A stretch of DNA of 64,000 nt from the NCBI RefSeq assembly GCF_005887615.1, contig NZ_VANS01000006.1, positions 1 through 64,000 of the forward strand, written 5' to 3'. This DNA is from Sulfitobacter sabulilitoris (GTDB lineage: Bacteria; Pseudomonadota; Alphaproteobacteria; Rhodobacterales; Rhodobacteraceae). Each line of letters begins with the position of its first letter. Positions within the stretch are counted from its first letter, which is position 1. This document shows positions 31,642-39,437 of the stretch, in pieces. A program made the translations under genes and the position numbers. Below the pieces are notes generated by a model that saw only the letters and a program-made list of their open reading frames with translations, searched no databases and was not told where the DNA came from.

Positions 31642-32465
31642 TGACCCCGTGGATCGCAGCAGTCATGGCCCTTTTCGTCTGGTGGTTTTCCACCGGGGCC
31701 ATTCTGATGGCGGTCAAATACGCCGACCGAAGCGGCAAGGCGGCCCGCCAGCGCACGGTGCTGGCAGGGCTGCCCTTGCTGGCGTTGGGGATCTGGGGGG
31801 CGGATACATCCCTTGGCGATCCCGGCGCGATGGGCGCCTATGTCGGGTTTCTGTCGGCGCTGGCGATCTGGGGTTGGATCGAACTGGCGTTCCTGGCCGG
31901 TGTGATCACGGGCCCGAACACCTATGCCCTGCCCCCCGGCACGCCCGAGTGGGAGCGCTTCATTCGGGCCTGGGGCACATTGGCCTACCACGAAATGCTG
32001 CTGGTCGCCGCGCTGATCGTGCTGGCGCTGGTCGGTTGGGACGCACCCAATCCGCTGGTCCTGTGGACCTTTGCAGTTTTGTTTTTTGCCCGCATCTCGG
32101 CCAAGCTGAACCTGTTTCTGGGTGTCCCGCGCATCAACATCGACTTTCTGCCAAGCGCGCTGTCGCATTTGCCAAGCTATTTCCGGATCCGCGCACTGAA
32201 CTGGCTGTTCCCGGTGTCGATAACCGCGCTGAGCTTTGCGACCGCCTGCTGGATGGAACGGCTCTATGCCGCCGAGACGGCAGGCCAGACGATCGGCTTT
32301 GCCTTGTTGACCGCAATTACCGCGCTGGCGCTGCTCGAGCATTGGGTCATGGTGCTGCCCGTGCCCGATGAAAAACTCTGGCGATGGATGCTGCCCGCAT
32401 CCAAGCCGACCAAGACGCAACCACACACAACGATAAAACACGAAGGGGGACATCATGGACTTTGA
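31641..32465 (+). CDS. puhE: Photosynthetic complex assembly protein PuhE
   Basis: A 274-residue polytopic membrane protein (about seven or eight hydrophobic segments) with PuhE features such as [23 protein letters not shown] and [20 protein letters not shown]. In Rhodobacter capsulatus PuhE modulates bacteriochlorophyll production. Its last 11 bp overlap the start of hemA, so heme/bacteriochlorophyll precursor synthesis is coupled to this operon. Confidence 0.9.
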   Translation: MTPWIAAVMALFVWWFSTGAILMAVKYADRSGKAARQRTVLAGLPLLALGIWGADTSLGDPGAMGAYVGFLSALAIWGWIELAFLAGVITGPNTYALPPGTPEWERFIRAWGTLAYHEMLLVAALIVLALVGWDAPNPLVLWTFAVLFFARISAKLNLFLGVPRINIDFLPSALSHLPSYFRIRALNWLFPVSITALSFATACWMERLYAAETAGQTIGFALLTAITALALLEHWVMVLPVPDEKLWRWMLPASKPTKTQPHTTIKHEGGHHGL

Positions 32466-33669
32466 TGGACTGTTCCAGACGCAACTGGACACGCTCAAGC
32501 AGGAAGGCAATTACCGGATCTTTGCCGAACTCGAACGCAAGGCAGGGGCATTTCCGCGCGCGCGATGCCATGATGACGACAGCCCCGATGACGTGACGGT
32601 GTGGTGTTCCAATGACTACCTTGGCATGGGGCAGCATCCGGCCGTGATCCGGGCCATGAAGGACGCGATCGACAATTGCGGCGCAGGGGCCGGCGGCACA
32701 CGCAACATTTCTGGCACAAACCACAATCACAAACTGCTCGAAGCGGAACTGGCCGACCTGCACGGCAAGGACGCGGCCTTGCTGTTCACGTCGGGCTATG
32801 TTTCGAACTGGGCGGCGCTCTCCACCCTGGGCAGCCGCATCCCGGACGCGGTGATCCTAAGTGACGAACTGAACCACGCATCGATGATCGAAGGGATCCG
32901 CCATTCCCGCGCGGCAAAGGTTCTGTGGCGCCATAACGACCCCGAAGATCTGGATCGCAAGCTCTCTGCCCTGCCGGCAAACGCCCCCAAAATCGTGGCC
33001 TTCGAGAGCGTCTATTCGATGGACGGTGATATCTGCCCGATGCGCGAAATCGTCGAGGTCGCGGAAAAACATGGTGCGATGACTTATCTCGACGAGGTGC
33101 ATGCCGTCGGGCTGTATGGTCCGCGCGGTGGTGGCATTTCTGAGCGCGAAGGCCTTTCGGATCGCATTACCCTGATCGAAGGAACGCTGGGCAAGGCCTA
33201 CGGTGTTGTCGGCGGCTATATCACCGGCAGCGAAGCGTTGTGCGATTTCATTCGATCCTTCGCCTCGGGCTTCATCTTTACCACCGCCCTGCCCCCGGCG
33301 GTTGCGGCGGCCGCGCAAGCGTCCATTGCCCATCTCAAGGTGTCCTCGAGCGAACGCAAGTCGCAACGCGACCGTGTGGCCCATCTGCGCCGCCGTCTGG
33401 ATCAGGAAGGAATTCCGCATCTTCACAACGACAGTCACATCATCCCAGTGATGATCAAGGATCCGGTCAAGTGCCGGATGATCGCCGATTACCTGATGCA
33501 GCGATACGGAATCTACGTGCAACCCATCAACTATCCGACCGTTCCCAAGGGCACCGAACGGCTACGGTTCACGCCTTCCCCGCTGCATAGTGTCGACGAT
33601 ATCGAACACCTGGTTCTGGCGCTGAAAGAGCTTTGGAAGCAATGCGCGATTTCCCACGCAGTCGCATGA
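32455..33669 (+). CDS. hemA: 5-aminolevulinate synthase
   Basis: The 404-residue PLP enzyme condenses glycine and succinyl-CoA to 5-aminolevulinate, the first tetrapyrrole precursor. Lys247 in [14 protein letters not shown] is the PLP lysine, and [17 protein letters not shown] is the cofactor aspartate motif. Length and sequence fit alphaproteobacterial HemA. Its presence in the PGC allows precursor supply to rise with bacteriochlorophyll demand. A GAAGGGGGA ribosome site precedes ATG 32455. Confidence 0.97.
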   Translation: MDFDGLFQTQLDTLKQEGNYRIFAELERKAGAFPRARCHDDDSPDDVTVWCSNDYLGMGQHPAVIRAMKDAIDNCGAGAGGTRNISGTNHNHKLLEAELADLHGKDAALLFTSGYVSNWAALSTLGSRIPDAVILSDELNHASMIEGIRHSRAAKVLWRHNDPEDLDRKLSALPANAPKIVAFESVYSMDGDICPMREIVEVAEKHGAMTYLDEVHAVGLYGPRGGGISEREGLSDRITLIEGTLGKAYGVVGGYITGSEALCDFIRSFASGFIFTTALPPAVAAAAQASIAHLKVSSSERKSQRDRVAHLRRRLDQEGIPHLHNDSHIIPVMIKDPVKCRMIADYLMQRYGIYVQPINYPTVPKGTERLRFTPSPLHSVDDIEHLVLALKELWKQCAISHAVA

Positions 33670-33741
33670 ACCCGTTATGACGCACGCTTGACTTTGGCGC
33701 GTGCACGCTACCTTCTGACCACACCTAACGAGGAGAGTTTA

Positions 33742-34173
33742 ATGACCCGCACACTCGCTGCCCTGATCGCCCTCAGCTTTGCCGCGCCCGCCTTTGCCGA
33801 AAGCCATGCCAGCATGGGCAACGCCGAAGCCGGTGAAAAAGCATTCAACAAGTGCAAGTCCTGCCACATGATCGTCACCGATGATGGCACCGACATTCAA
33901 AAAGGCGGCCGCGTCGGCCCCAATCTTTACGGCATCATTGGCCGTCAGGCCGGGTCGGTCGAAGATTTCAACTACGGCGATGACCTGGTCGCCGCGGGCG
34001 AAGCCGGCCTCGTCTGGGATGAAGAGCAACTGGCCGCCTACATCACCGACCCGCGTGAATACCTGCGCGAGTATCTCGACGATTCCTCGGCCCGTTCGAA
34101 AATGTCGTTCAAGCTGCGGGATGGCGGTGCAGATGTCGCGGCCTACCTCGCATCCGTTGGCCCGGACTCGTAA
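33742..34173 (+). CDS. cycA: Cytochrome c2 / soluble cytochrome c
   Basis: A 143-residue class I cytochrome with a cleavable signal (cut near AFA/ES, residue 19), heme site CKSCH (Cys38, Cys41, His42) and probable axial Met121 (SARSKMSFKL). It would carry electrons from the bc1 complex to the reaction centre cytochrome PufC. AGGAGAG precedes ATG 33742. A strong terminator follows, marking the end of the left half of the PGC and the border with the plasmid module. Confidence 0.93.
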   Translation: MTRTLAALIALSFAAPAFAESHASMGNAEAGEKAFNKCKSCHMIVTDDGTDIQKGGRVGPNLYGIIGRQAGSVEDFNYGDDLVAAGEAGLVWDEEQLAAYITDPREYLREYLDDSSARSKMSFKLRDGGADVAAYLASVGPDS

Positions 34174-34200
34174 GTCCACCCAACCCGGCACATACCGATC

Positions 34201-34234
34201 AACCGCCGTTCCGGAACCGGAGCGGCGGTTTTTT
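34201..34234 (+). terminator. Rho-independent terminator after cycA
   Basis: AACCGCCG (34201-34208) pairs perfectly with CGGCGGTT (34223-34230), followed by a run of six T. It ends cycA transcription and overlaps the end of the convergent toxin gene; the flanking AA/TT make it usable in both directions. Confidence 0.9.
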
Positions 34235-34665
34235 CATGTCCGCTGAGGGTGAGCCCACGGATCGTGCACCGTGATCCCGCAGGCATCAAAGGCAGAGCGG
34301 CGCCGGGTCGCCAAATCGGCGCCGGCGACCAATGCAATCGCCGCCGTCATCAAGTCGGATTGCGTGGCAGTGTGATCGAGCTGCCGGTGACGCGCCGCCA
34401 GGATTCCATAGGCTTCGGCCGCCGCATTGCCATACGGGACAACTAGGCCCGAAAACTCCACGCTCAAAATGCCGTTCATTGCCTGTTCCAACCCGGCCTT
34501 TCGCCGCCCGTCCGGCAAAACGGCTATGCCTTCGCGCAATTCACCCACTGTCACGCTGCTCAATCCCAGTGTTACGGTCTCAAGGCTGTCGAACCACGCC
34601 AGGACCGACGCATGGGGTTCGTCCTGCATCAATTCGACAATGACGCTGCACCCCAACAGGATCAT
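34234..34665 (-). CDS. PIN-domain toxin (FitB/VapC type), probably inactive
   Basis: A 143-residue PIN-domain protein of the FitB/VapC ribonuclease toxins. Glu42 (VGELREG) and Asp104 (TQSDLMTAA) match active-site acids. The first one, normally Asp5 in a start like MILLDTNV, is Gly5 here (MILLGCSV), and the acidic residue of the usual TRNxxDF segment is Ala125 (TRRRSAFD). Loss of two metal-binding acids suggests the nuclease is dead or crippled. It overlaps the antitoxin gene by ATGA and lies in the plasmid module. Confidence 0.82.
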   Translation of the reverse strand: MILLGCSVIVELMQDEPHASVLAWFDSLETVTLGLSSVTVGELREGIAVLPDGRRKAGLEQAMNGILSVEFSGLVVPYGNAAAEAYGILAARHRQLDHTATQSDLMTAAIALVAGADLATRRRSAFDACGITVHDPWAHPQRT

Positions 34666-34913
34666 TTGCGAAAGGCCACCGGCTGACCCAATGGCGGGCG
34701 CTGCGGCTGCTGAAGCGCCTCGCCCGGCTCTACCATCGCAAAGCGGCGCCTGACGGCCTGTGCCACCAGCCCCGGCTTGCGGGTGTCCTCCTGCATCGTG
34801 CGCTGCAAGAGGTCGCGCACCTCCGCCTCCATCGATCGTCCGTTGCGTGCCGCCCGCTGGCGCAGGTATTCATGCACTTCGGTCGGGATCTGGCGAATGG
34901 TCAGCGTGGGCAT
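34662..34913 (-). CDS. FitA-type ribbon-helix-helix antitoxin
   Basis: An 83-residue protein starting MPTLTIRQIPTEVHEYLRQR and AARNGRSMEAEVRDLL, the classical ribbon-helix-helix DNA-binding fold of FitA/VapB antitoxins, with a C-terminal tail that would wrap the toxin. ATG 34913 was chosen over a start 54 bp upstream because the RHH fold begins exactly here. It precedes its toxin with a 4-bp overlap. In a plasmid such a pair stabilises inheritance, though the toxin here seems degenerate. Confidence 0.85.
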   Translation of the reverse strand: MPTLTIRQIPTEVHEYLRQRAARNGRSMEAEVRDLLQRTMQEDTRKPGLVAQAVRRRFAMVEPGEALQQPQRPPLGQPVAFRK

Positions 34914-34967
34914 AGCGGCGCTCCTCTTGATCGCCAAACCCGTAAGCACTGCCAGCAATGCTGTCAA

Positions 34968-35654
34968 CTATGCGATCACCCGGATTTCGCTGACCGTCTC
35001 GTCCACATCGCGGCACGCGGCCAGTACCCGGCGATCCAGATGCGTCTGGACGTATCGCGCGTGAAACCGGCTGGGCGCGCGCAGGGTAAGCCGCCCCCCT
35101 GCCCGCTCTGCCCGGTCCAGCGCCGCAATCCACGATGCATAAACGCCCGCGTCCTCGGAATGAAGAAGCGCGCGGGCCAGGGCCCATTCGGTGCCGTCCG
35201 ACACATCCGGGGCAGCGACCACACCGCGCACCGGCAAGGGCACGACCGTCTGCGATGTCGAAGCCTCCCCCTGGCCCATCCGCAATTCGAAATCAGGCCC
35301 AACATTTCCCCAATTCGGGGCGGTATCGTGCAGGATGCGTTCAATGCTCAGGGCGTATTCACTGACCCGGCCACGCGCGCCCTGCCGCTTGACCACAAGC
35401 CAGCCGGCAGCGCGCAGGTGGGCCATTTCGCGTTTCACTGTCCGTTCATCCACGGACCAAAGGCGCGCGATCTCGCGTTGACCGACGGCAAGCTCATCGG
35501 CTGCCCAGTTGTAGCGCGCCGTGATCAGCGTCAGCAACCGAAGCACCCTGCGTTGATCATGCTTGCCCTGCGCCAGGGCATAGGCGCCCATTGCAGTCAG
35601 TAAATCATACTTGCGCGCGGATGCCCCACGACCAATTGGTTTCGTGGAAAGCAT
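34968..35654 (-). CDS. DnaA-like plasmid replication initiator
   Basis: A 228-residue protein with a winged-helix region (residues 52-100: LAVGQREIARLWSVDERTVK) and a C-terminal segment (about 155-215) that resembles the DnaA N-terminal domain (YASWIAALDRAE, GRLTLRAPSRFHARYVQTHL). Together with the linked parA-parB this fits the DnaA-like replicon class of Roseobacter plasmids. ATG 35654 is preceded by GAGGG; an ATG at 35681 would add nine residues. It is transcribed away from the candidate origin and parAB. Confidence 0.82.
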   Translation of the reverse strand: MLSTKPIGRGASARKYDLLTAMGAYALAQGKHDQRRVLRLLTLITARYNWAADELAVGQREIARLWSVDERTVKREMAHLRAAGWLVVKRQGARGRVSEYALSIERILHDTAPNWGNVGPDFELRMGQGEASTSQTVVPLPVRGVVAAPDVSDGTEWALARALLHSEDAGVYASWIAALDRAERAGGRLTLRAPSRFHARYVQTHLDRRVLAACRDVDETVSEIRVIA

Positions 35655-35880
35655 GTCTGCCCTCGTTGTGATAAATTGCATGCGCCGTTGACGCCTGCTG
35701 CCTCGGAAATGGGCCGATTTGGACCGGCCTCGTGTCGCGGTCCCGAGCAGGTTTCCCCAACTCTCGCCGCTTTTCGTCTGTGTTCCCTGATTTGCGTCCG
35801 GAACAACGATTCTGTCAAGCGTGGAGTTGGACGCGCAGACCCTTTAACCTGAATTTCTAATGGAAAAATGGTATCTAAGG

Positions 35881-35932
35881 TATTGGGGGACATCCAGCGC
35901 GTCCCATATTGAGCGGGGTTTGTCCCCCAATA
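35881..35932. repeat. 12-bp inverted repeat in candidate origin
   Basis: TATTGGGGGACA at 35881-35892 is the exact reverse complement of TGTCCCCCAATA at 35921-35932, with a 28-bp spacer. The arms contain the TGTCCCC half of the palindromes found in and around parA, bchO and bchD. Confidence 0.85.
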
Positions 35933-35965
35933 GGCGGTGGGGCGCAAATCCGTGTCCCCTAGATT

Positions 35966-36016
35966 TGGTCCCTTTGCGGATGGCCACGCCGCGCTGAGCC
36001 TGGTCCCACTGCGAAT
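35966..36016 (+). repeat. Two iteron-like direct repeats
   Basis: TGGTCCCTTTGCGGAT (35966) and TGGTCCCACTGCGAAT (36001) match at 13 of 16 positions with 35 bp between starts. They may be binding sites for the replication initiator. Confidence 0.5.
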
Positions 36017-36141
36017 CGCCTGATACGGCTTATCTCCTGTTTTTCACGGGCTTGCGCCGCAGGCCTTTTTGCAGGTTCGATCATATTCTCTTTTGCCTTT
36101 TTTTCCAAACCAGCGTAAATCTGAAAAAAACAAGAATTAGC

Positions 36142-36155
36142 GTCCCCGTGGGGAC
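36142..36155. repeat. parS-like site 1 (upstream of parA)
   Basis: GTCCCC-GT-GGGGAC, 31 bp before the parA start. It has the same arms as the four perfect palindromes downstream, differing only in the central dinucleotide. Confidence 0.65.
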
Positions 36156-36185
36156 AGCGCCCACATCAGCAGCATACAGGCACTC

Positions 36186-37490
36186 ATGTACACACACACA
36201 GACCTTGCCCGCCTTCAGGCGCAATCGCTTAAAATGCAGGGGTTCATCCGGCAGCAGACTTACAGCCCCCAGAACGAGAAAACGCTACGCCGGTTTTCCA
36301 GTTGGGAGGTGGCGGAGCTGATCTTCAAGGTGAACCAATCGACGTTGCGGGGCCGCTTGGCTGCCGACCCAACTCTGCCCCAGGGAACGGTAGAGGAGGA
36401 CGGGCGGCAACGTTGGTATTCACTCGAAGAGATCAACGAGTTGCGGCGCAGGCTCAAAGTCAATCGCAAGTCGCTCATGCCGCCGCGCCCGTCGGGCAAG
36501 CGGGCGATGCGCGCCGCGATTGCCAATTTCAAGGGTGGCGCCGGCAAGTCGACGGTGGCCTTGCATTTCGCCCATGCCGCCGCGCTGGACGGATACCGAG
36601 TTCTGTGCGTGGATTTCGACCCCCAAGCGACGCTCAGCCATTCGATGGGCCTGTCGGATGTGGCCGAGGAATACACGGTTTGGGGGATCATGGCGCGCGA
36701 TCTTGCCAATGAAACGGATCGGATGAACACCTCGGCCAAGGGCGCGGAATCGGGTGCCGCCCTGCCCCAGCGCCGATTGCCCAATTCGATCACGGATATG
36801 GGGCTTGCCGGATTGCGGGCCGCCGATTTCATCAAACCGACCAACTGGCCGACCATCGACATCGTTCCCAGCTGCGCCAACGCGGCGTTTGTCGAATTCG
36901 CCTCCGCGCAGTACCGGCACATGAACCCGGAGTGGTCGTTCTTTGCGGCTGTGTCGCGGTTTCTCGATCAGCTGCCTGCCGATGCCTACGACCTCATCCT
37001 GTTCGATTGCCCGCCCGCGATCGGCTACCAGTCGATGAACGCGGTCTTCGCGGCCGACATGCTTTATATCCCGTCTGGCCCCGGCTACTGGGAGTACGAC
37101 TCAACCACGTCCTTCATTGGTCAGCTGGCCGAGGCGCTGGAGGACCTGAGCCGCTTTTCCGGGCTTGTCCCCGCGGGGACAATGAATTTGCCCAAGGCGT
37201 TCTTGGATCTGCGGTTCCTGATCACGCGCTATGAGCCGAACAACGATTTGCACCGGGCGATGAACCAGGCCTTTGGCAAGGTGTTTGGCGATCGCCTGTG
37301 CGCGCATCCGATCGAAATGACCCGCGCGGTCGAGCAATCAGGCCGCTTTCTGTCGTCGATCTATGAAATCGATTACCGCGACATGACAAGGGAGACATGG
37401 CGCCGGGCCCGTGCTTCGTTCGATCAGGCTTATGAGGAGTTCAGGAGCAATCTTGGCGAGGCGTGGAACCAGCTGGAGGATAAGGCATGA
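36186..37490 (+). CDS. parA: Plasmid partition ATPase ParA
   Basis: The 434-residue protein has an N-terminal helix-turn-helix (about residues 36-90: SSWEVAELIFKVNQSTLRGR) and a ParA ATPase domain with the deviant Walker A KGGAGKST (116-123) and Walker B-type YDLILFDCPPAIG. This two-part design is typical of plasmid (type Ia) ParA that also autoregulates. It overlaps parB by ATGA. A parS-like palindrome lies within its coding sequence at 37165. Confidence 0.93.
   Translation: MYTHTDLARLQAQSLKMQGFIRQQTYSPQNEKTLRRFSSWEVAELIFKVNQSTLRGRLAADPTLPQGTVEEDGRQRWYSLEEINELRRRLKVNRKSLMPPRPSGKRAMRAAIANFKGGAGKSTVALHFAHAAALDGYRVLCVDFDPQATLSHSMGLSDVAEEYTVWGIMARDLANETDRMNTSAKGAESGAALPQRRLPNSITDMGLAGLRAADFIKPTNWPTIDIVPSCANAAFVEFASAQYRHMNPEWSFFAAVSRFLDQLPADAYDLILFDCPPAIGYQSMNAVFAADMLYIPSGPGYWEYDSTTSFIGQLAEALEDLSRFSGLVPAGTMNLPKAFLDLRFLITRYEPNNDLHRAMNQAFGKVFGDRLCAHPIEMTRAVEQSGRFLSSIYEIDYRDMTRETWRRARASFDQAYEEFRSNLGEAWNQLEDKA
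37165..37182. repeat. parS-like site 2 (inside parA)
   Basis: TTGTCCCCGCGGGGACAA, an 18-bp perfect palindrome, encodes LVPAGT-type sequence in ParA. The same 18 bp recur at 39052 in bchO. Confidence 0.75.
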
Positions 37491-38560
37491 GCAAGCGGCG
37501 TGTATTCGACATAGATTTCGACGATGTTGAGCCGGAGGTCGCGCCGGTGAGTGATGCACCGCTGCCCGAAGCGCGGCGCGGGCCGATGGCCTCGGCGATC
37601 TCTGAAAACGCAGCCGCATTGACGGAACGGCAGGCCGCCGAGACGGCGATCCGGGCAGAGAATGACCGCTTGGCGCATGAATACATCGCGCTGAAGAAAA
37701 ACGGCCAGATTGTCGGGCTAATCGATATCGGATCGGTCAAGATGTCCAAGCTGATCCGCGATCGCTCCGGCACCCGCGATCCGGAGCTGGAAGAGCTCAA
37801 GGCGTCGATCAGGGCGCTGGGTCTGTCCAATCCGATCCACGTGGAGGAAGTCGAAGGCGGATTTGAGTTGATCCAGGGCTTTCGCCGGTTGACGGCTTAT
37901 CGCGAGCTTTTCCACGAAACCGGCGAGGCCCGGTTTGCGCGCATTCCGGCGACTCTGCAGGCCAAGGGCGCGCAGCTTGATCAGTTGTATCGGCGGATGG
38001 TCGACGAAAACCTCGTGCGCCGCGATATCTCGTTCGCCGAGATGGCGCAGCTTGCCATGTCCTATGCCGCCCGCACGCCCGAAATCCGCAGCAGTGCCGA
38101 TGCGGTCGATGATCTATTTGCCTCGGCCGGACGTCAAAAGCGTAGCTATATCCGGCATTTCGCGACCCTTCTGGACGCCCTGGGCCAGGATCTGAAATTC
38201 CCCGAAGTGATTCCCCGCGCGACCGGGCTGGCCCTGGTCAGGCTGATCGAGGGAAATGATCGTGCCGCGGGGCAGATCCGGGCGGTCTTGAACGCGCGGC
38301 CCGATCGCGATGCCGCGGGCGAGCTGGCGATCCTGCGGTCGGCGGCATCGGGCGGCGCGGCCAAGCCTGCGGTGTCCAAGGCACCTGCCCCAAAGAGTTC
38401 GTCGAAGACGACGATCAAGCTGAACCGACCGGAGGGCGTCGCCAAATGCACGGCCTCCGCTGGCCGGTTCGAGGTGTTGCTGGATCACGATTTCGGTGCC
38501 GTCGATCCCCGGCGGCTCGAAGCAGCGGCGCGCGCCTTTCTGGATCGGCTCAAGGGCTAG
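37487..38560 (+). CDS. parB: Plasmid partition protein ParB
   Basis: A 357-residue ParB/RepB-family protein. It has the ParB N-terminal nuclease-fold motifs (LKASIRALGLSNPIHVEEVEGG, FELIQGFRRLTAYRELF) and a central helix-turn-helix region (RRDISFAEMAQLAMSYA) that would bind parS-type palindromes. It is co-translated with parA and converges on bchO, their stops overlapping by 4 bp. The family is secure; the DNA site is inferred to be the GTCCCC-N2-GGGGAC palindromes nearby. Confidence 0.92.
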   Translation: MSKRRVFDIDFDDVEPEVAPVSDAPLPEARRGPMASAISENAAALTERQAAETAIRAENDRLAHEYIALKKNGQIVGLIDIGSVKMSKLIRDRSGTRDPELEELKASIRALGLSNPIHVEEVEGGFELIQGFRRLTAYRELFHETGEARFARIPATLQAKGAQLDQLYRRMVDENLVRRDISFAEMAQLAMSYAARTPEIRSSADAVDDLFASAGRQKRSYIRHFATLLDALGQDLKFPEVIPRATGLALVRLIEGNDRAAGQIRAVLNARPDRDAAGELAILRSAASGGAAKPAVSKAPAPKSSSKTTIKLNRPEGVAKCTASAGRFEVLLDHDFGAVDPRRLEAAARAFLDRLKG

Positions 38561-39435
38561 TCCCCGGAACGCAGTTTGAGAAATTCCAATATTTCCTTTG
38601 CCACCGCGTCTGGCGCTTCTTCGTGCGCCAGATGGCCCAGTCCGGGCAGGCTGATCACGCGTGCCGCCGGCATTTTGGTCGCGGCGCGGCGGGATACATC
38701 GGGCGGCACCGCGGAATCCTTATCGCCCACGATGAACAGCGTCGGCGCGGTGATGCGGGGCAACCGGCCCAACAGATCGTCGAGCGACCAATGCGCCATC
38801 ATCACCAGTGTCGCATCAACGTGGTCCCTGTCGGCGACCAACCGACGGTAAAGCTCAATACCATGATCATCCAAATGCGACCCTGTTCCGCGTATTAGGG
38901 CCGCTATCCGACGCTTTGTCGCGCTGGCCGAGGAAAACAGGCTGGCGGTAAACGGAACAGAGGCCAGAACTTTTGCGATGGCCGGAAACAACAGCCCCGC
39001 CAGCCCCTTGAAATTGTCGAGCGCGGCGTTGATGCCGATTACCCTTGGCGATTGTCCCCGCGGGGACAACAGGTATTGGGACAGGTTGAGCGCAATGGCA
39101 GCACCGGCAGAGTGTCCGATGATTGCGCCGGGATGCCAGCCTTGCTGCGCGCAAAGCGATGCGATGTCCTGCGTCATCTCTTCCAGCCCACACCGATGCC
39201 GCGCTCCGAGCCGGGTGAACCCTTGTCCCGGCAGGTCTAGCGCAACGACATGATGCGACTTTGCCAGGATCGGAATCAGATCCCTGAAGCTATGGGTGCT
39301 GCCGCCAGCGCCGTGAAGCAGCAACAGCGTATCACCCTCGCCCGATTCCTGAACGTGCCAGCGATGCGGCGGGCAGAACACCTCTCTCGACAGGTCGGCA
39401 TTCGGCCAATCCGATGTATCGGCGCCAAACCGCAT
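38557..39435 (-). CDS. bchO: Magnesium chelatase accessory protein BchO (alpha/beta hydrolase)
   Basis: A 292-residue alpha/beta hydrolase-fold protein with oxyanion segment LLLLHGAGGSTHSFRDLIP, nucleophile elbow GHSAGAAIAL and late histidine LPGLGHLAHEEAP. BchO always accompanies bchD and bchI in PGCs; its reaction is unproven. It ends the crtA-bchI-bchD-bchO operon and abuts the plasmid module. A parS-like palindrome at 39052 lies inside it (coding SPRGQS). Confidence 0.92.
   Translation of the reverse strand: MRFGADTSDWPNADLSREVFCPPHRWHVQESGEGDTLLLLHGAGGSTHSFRDLIPILAKSHHVVALDLPGQGFTRLGARHRCGLEEMTQDIASLCAQQGWHPGAIIGHSAGAAIALNLSQYLLSPRGQSPRVIGINAALDNFKGLAGLLFPAIAKVLASVPFTASLFSSASATKRRIAALIRGTGSHLDDHGIELYRRLVADRDHVDATLVMMAHWSLDDLLGRLPRITAPTLFIVGDKDSAVPPDVSRRAATKMPAARVISLPGLGHLAHEEAPDAVAKEILEFLKLRSGD
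39052..39069. repeat. parS-like site 3 (inside bchO)
   Basis: TTGTCCCCGCGGGGACAA, identical over 18 bp to the site in parA although the genes are unrelated and it is read in a different codon frame (L-S-P-R-G-Q). Confidence 0.75.
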
Positions 39436-39437
39436 TG

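Larger units (their letters stand above)
35655..36185. other. Candidate plasmid origin region (non-coding)
   Basis: This 530-bp stretch between the replication gene and parA has no convincing gene. It holds an AT-rich block at about 35842-35884, a 12-bp perfect inverted repeat (35881-35892 and 35921-35932), two 16-bp direct repeats (35966 and 36001, 13 of 16 identical), three TGTCCCC half-sites, a second AT-rich block at 36085-36135, and one palindrome (36142). These are the parts expected of an origin, incompatibility region or parAB control region. No clear DnaA box was found. Confidence 0.55.

Noticed and set aside
35655-36185. Classical DnaA boxes in the candidate origin
   Set aside because: Only poor matches to TTATNCACA were found, so the origin call rests on repeats and context alone.
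34193-38560. Insertion sequence or transposon as carrier of the plasmid module
   Set aside because: No transposase, terminal inverted repeats or target duplications were seen at either border.
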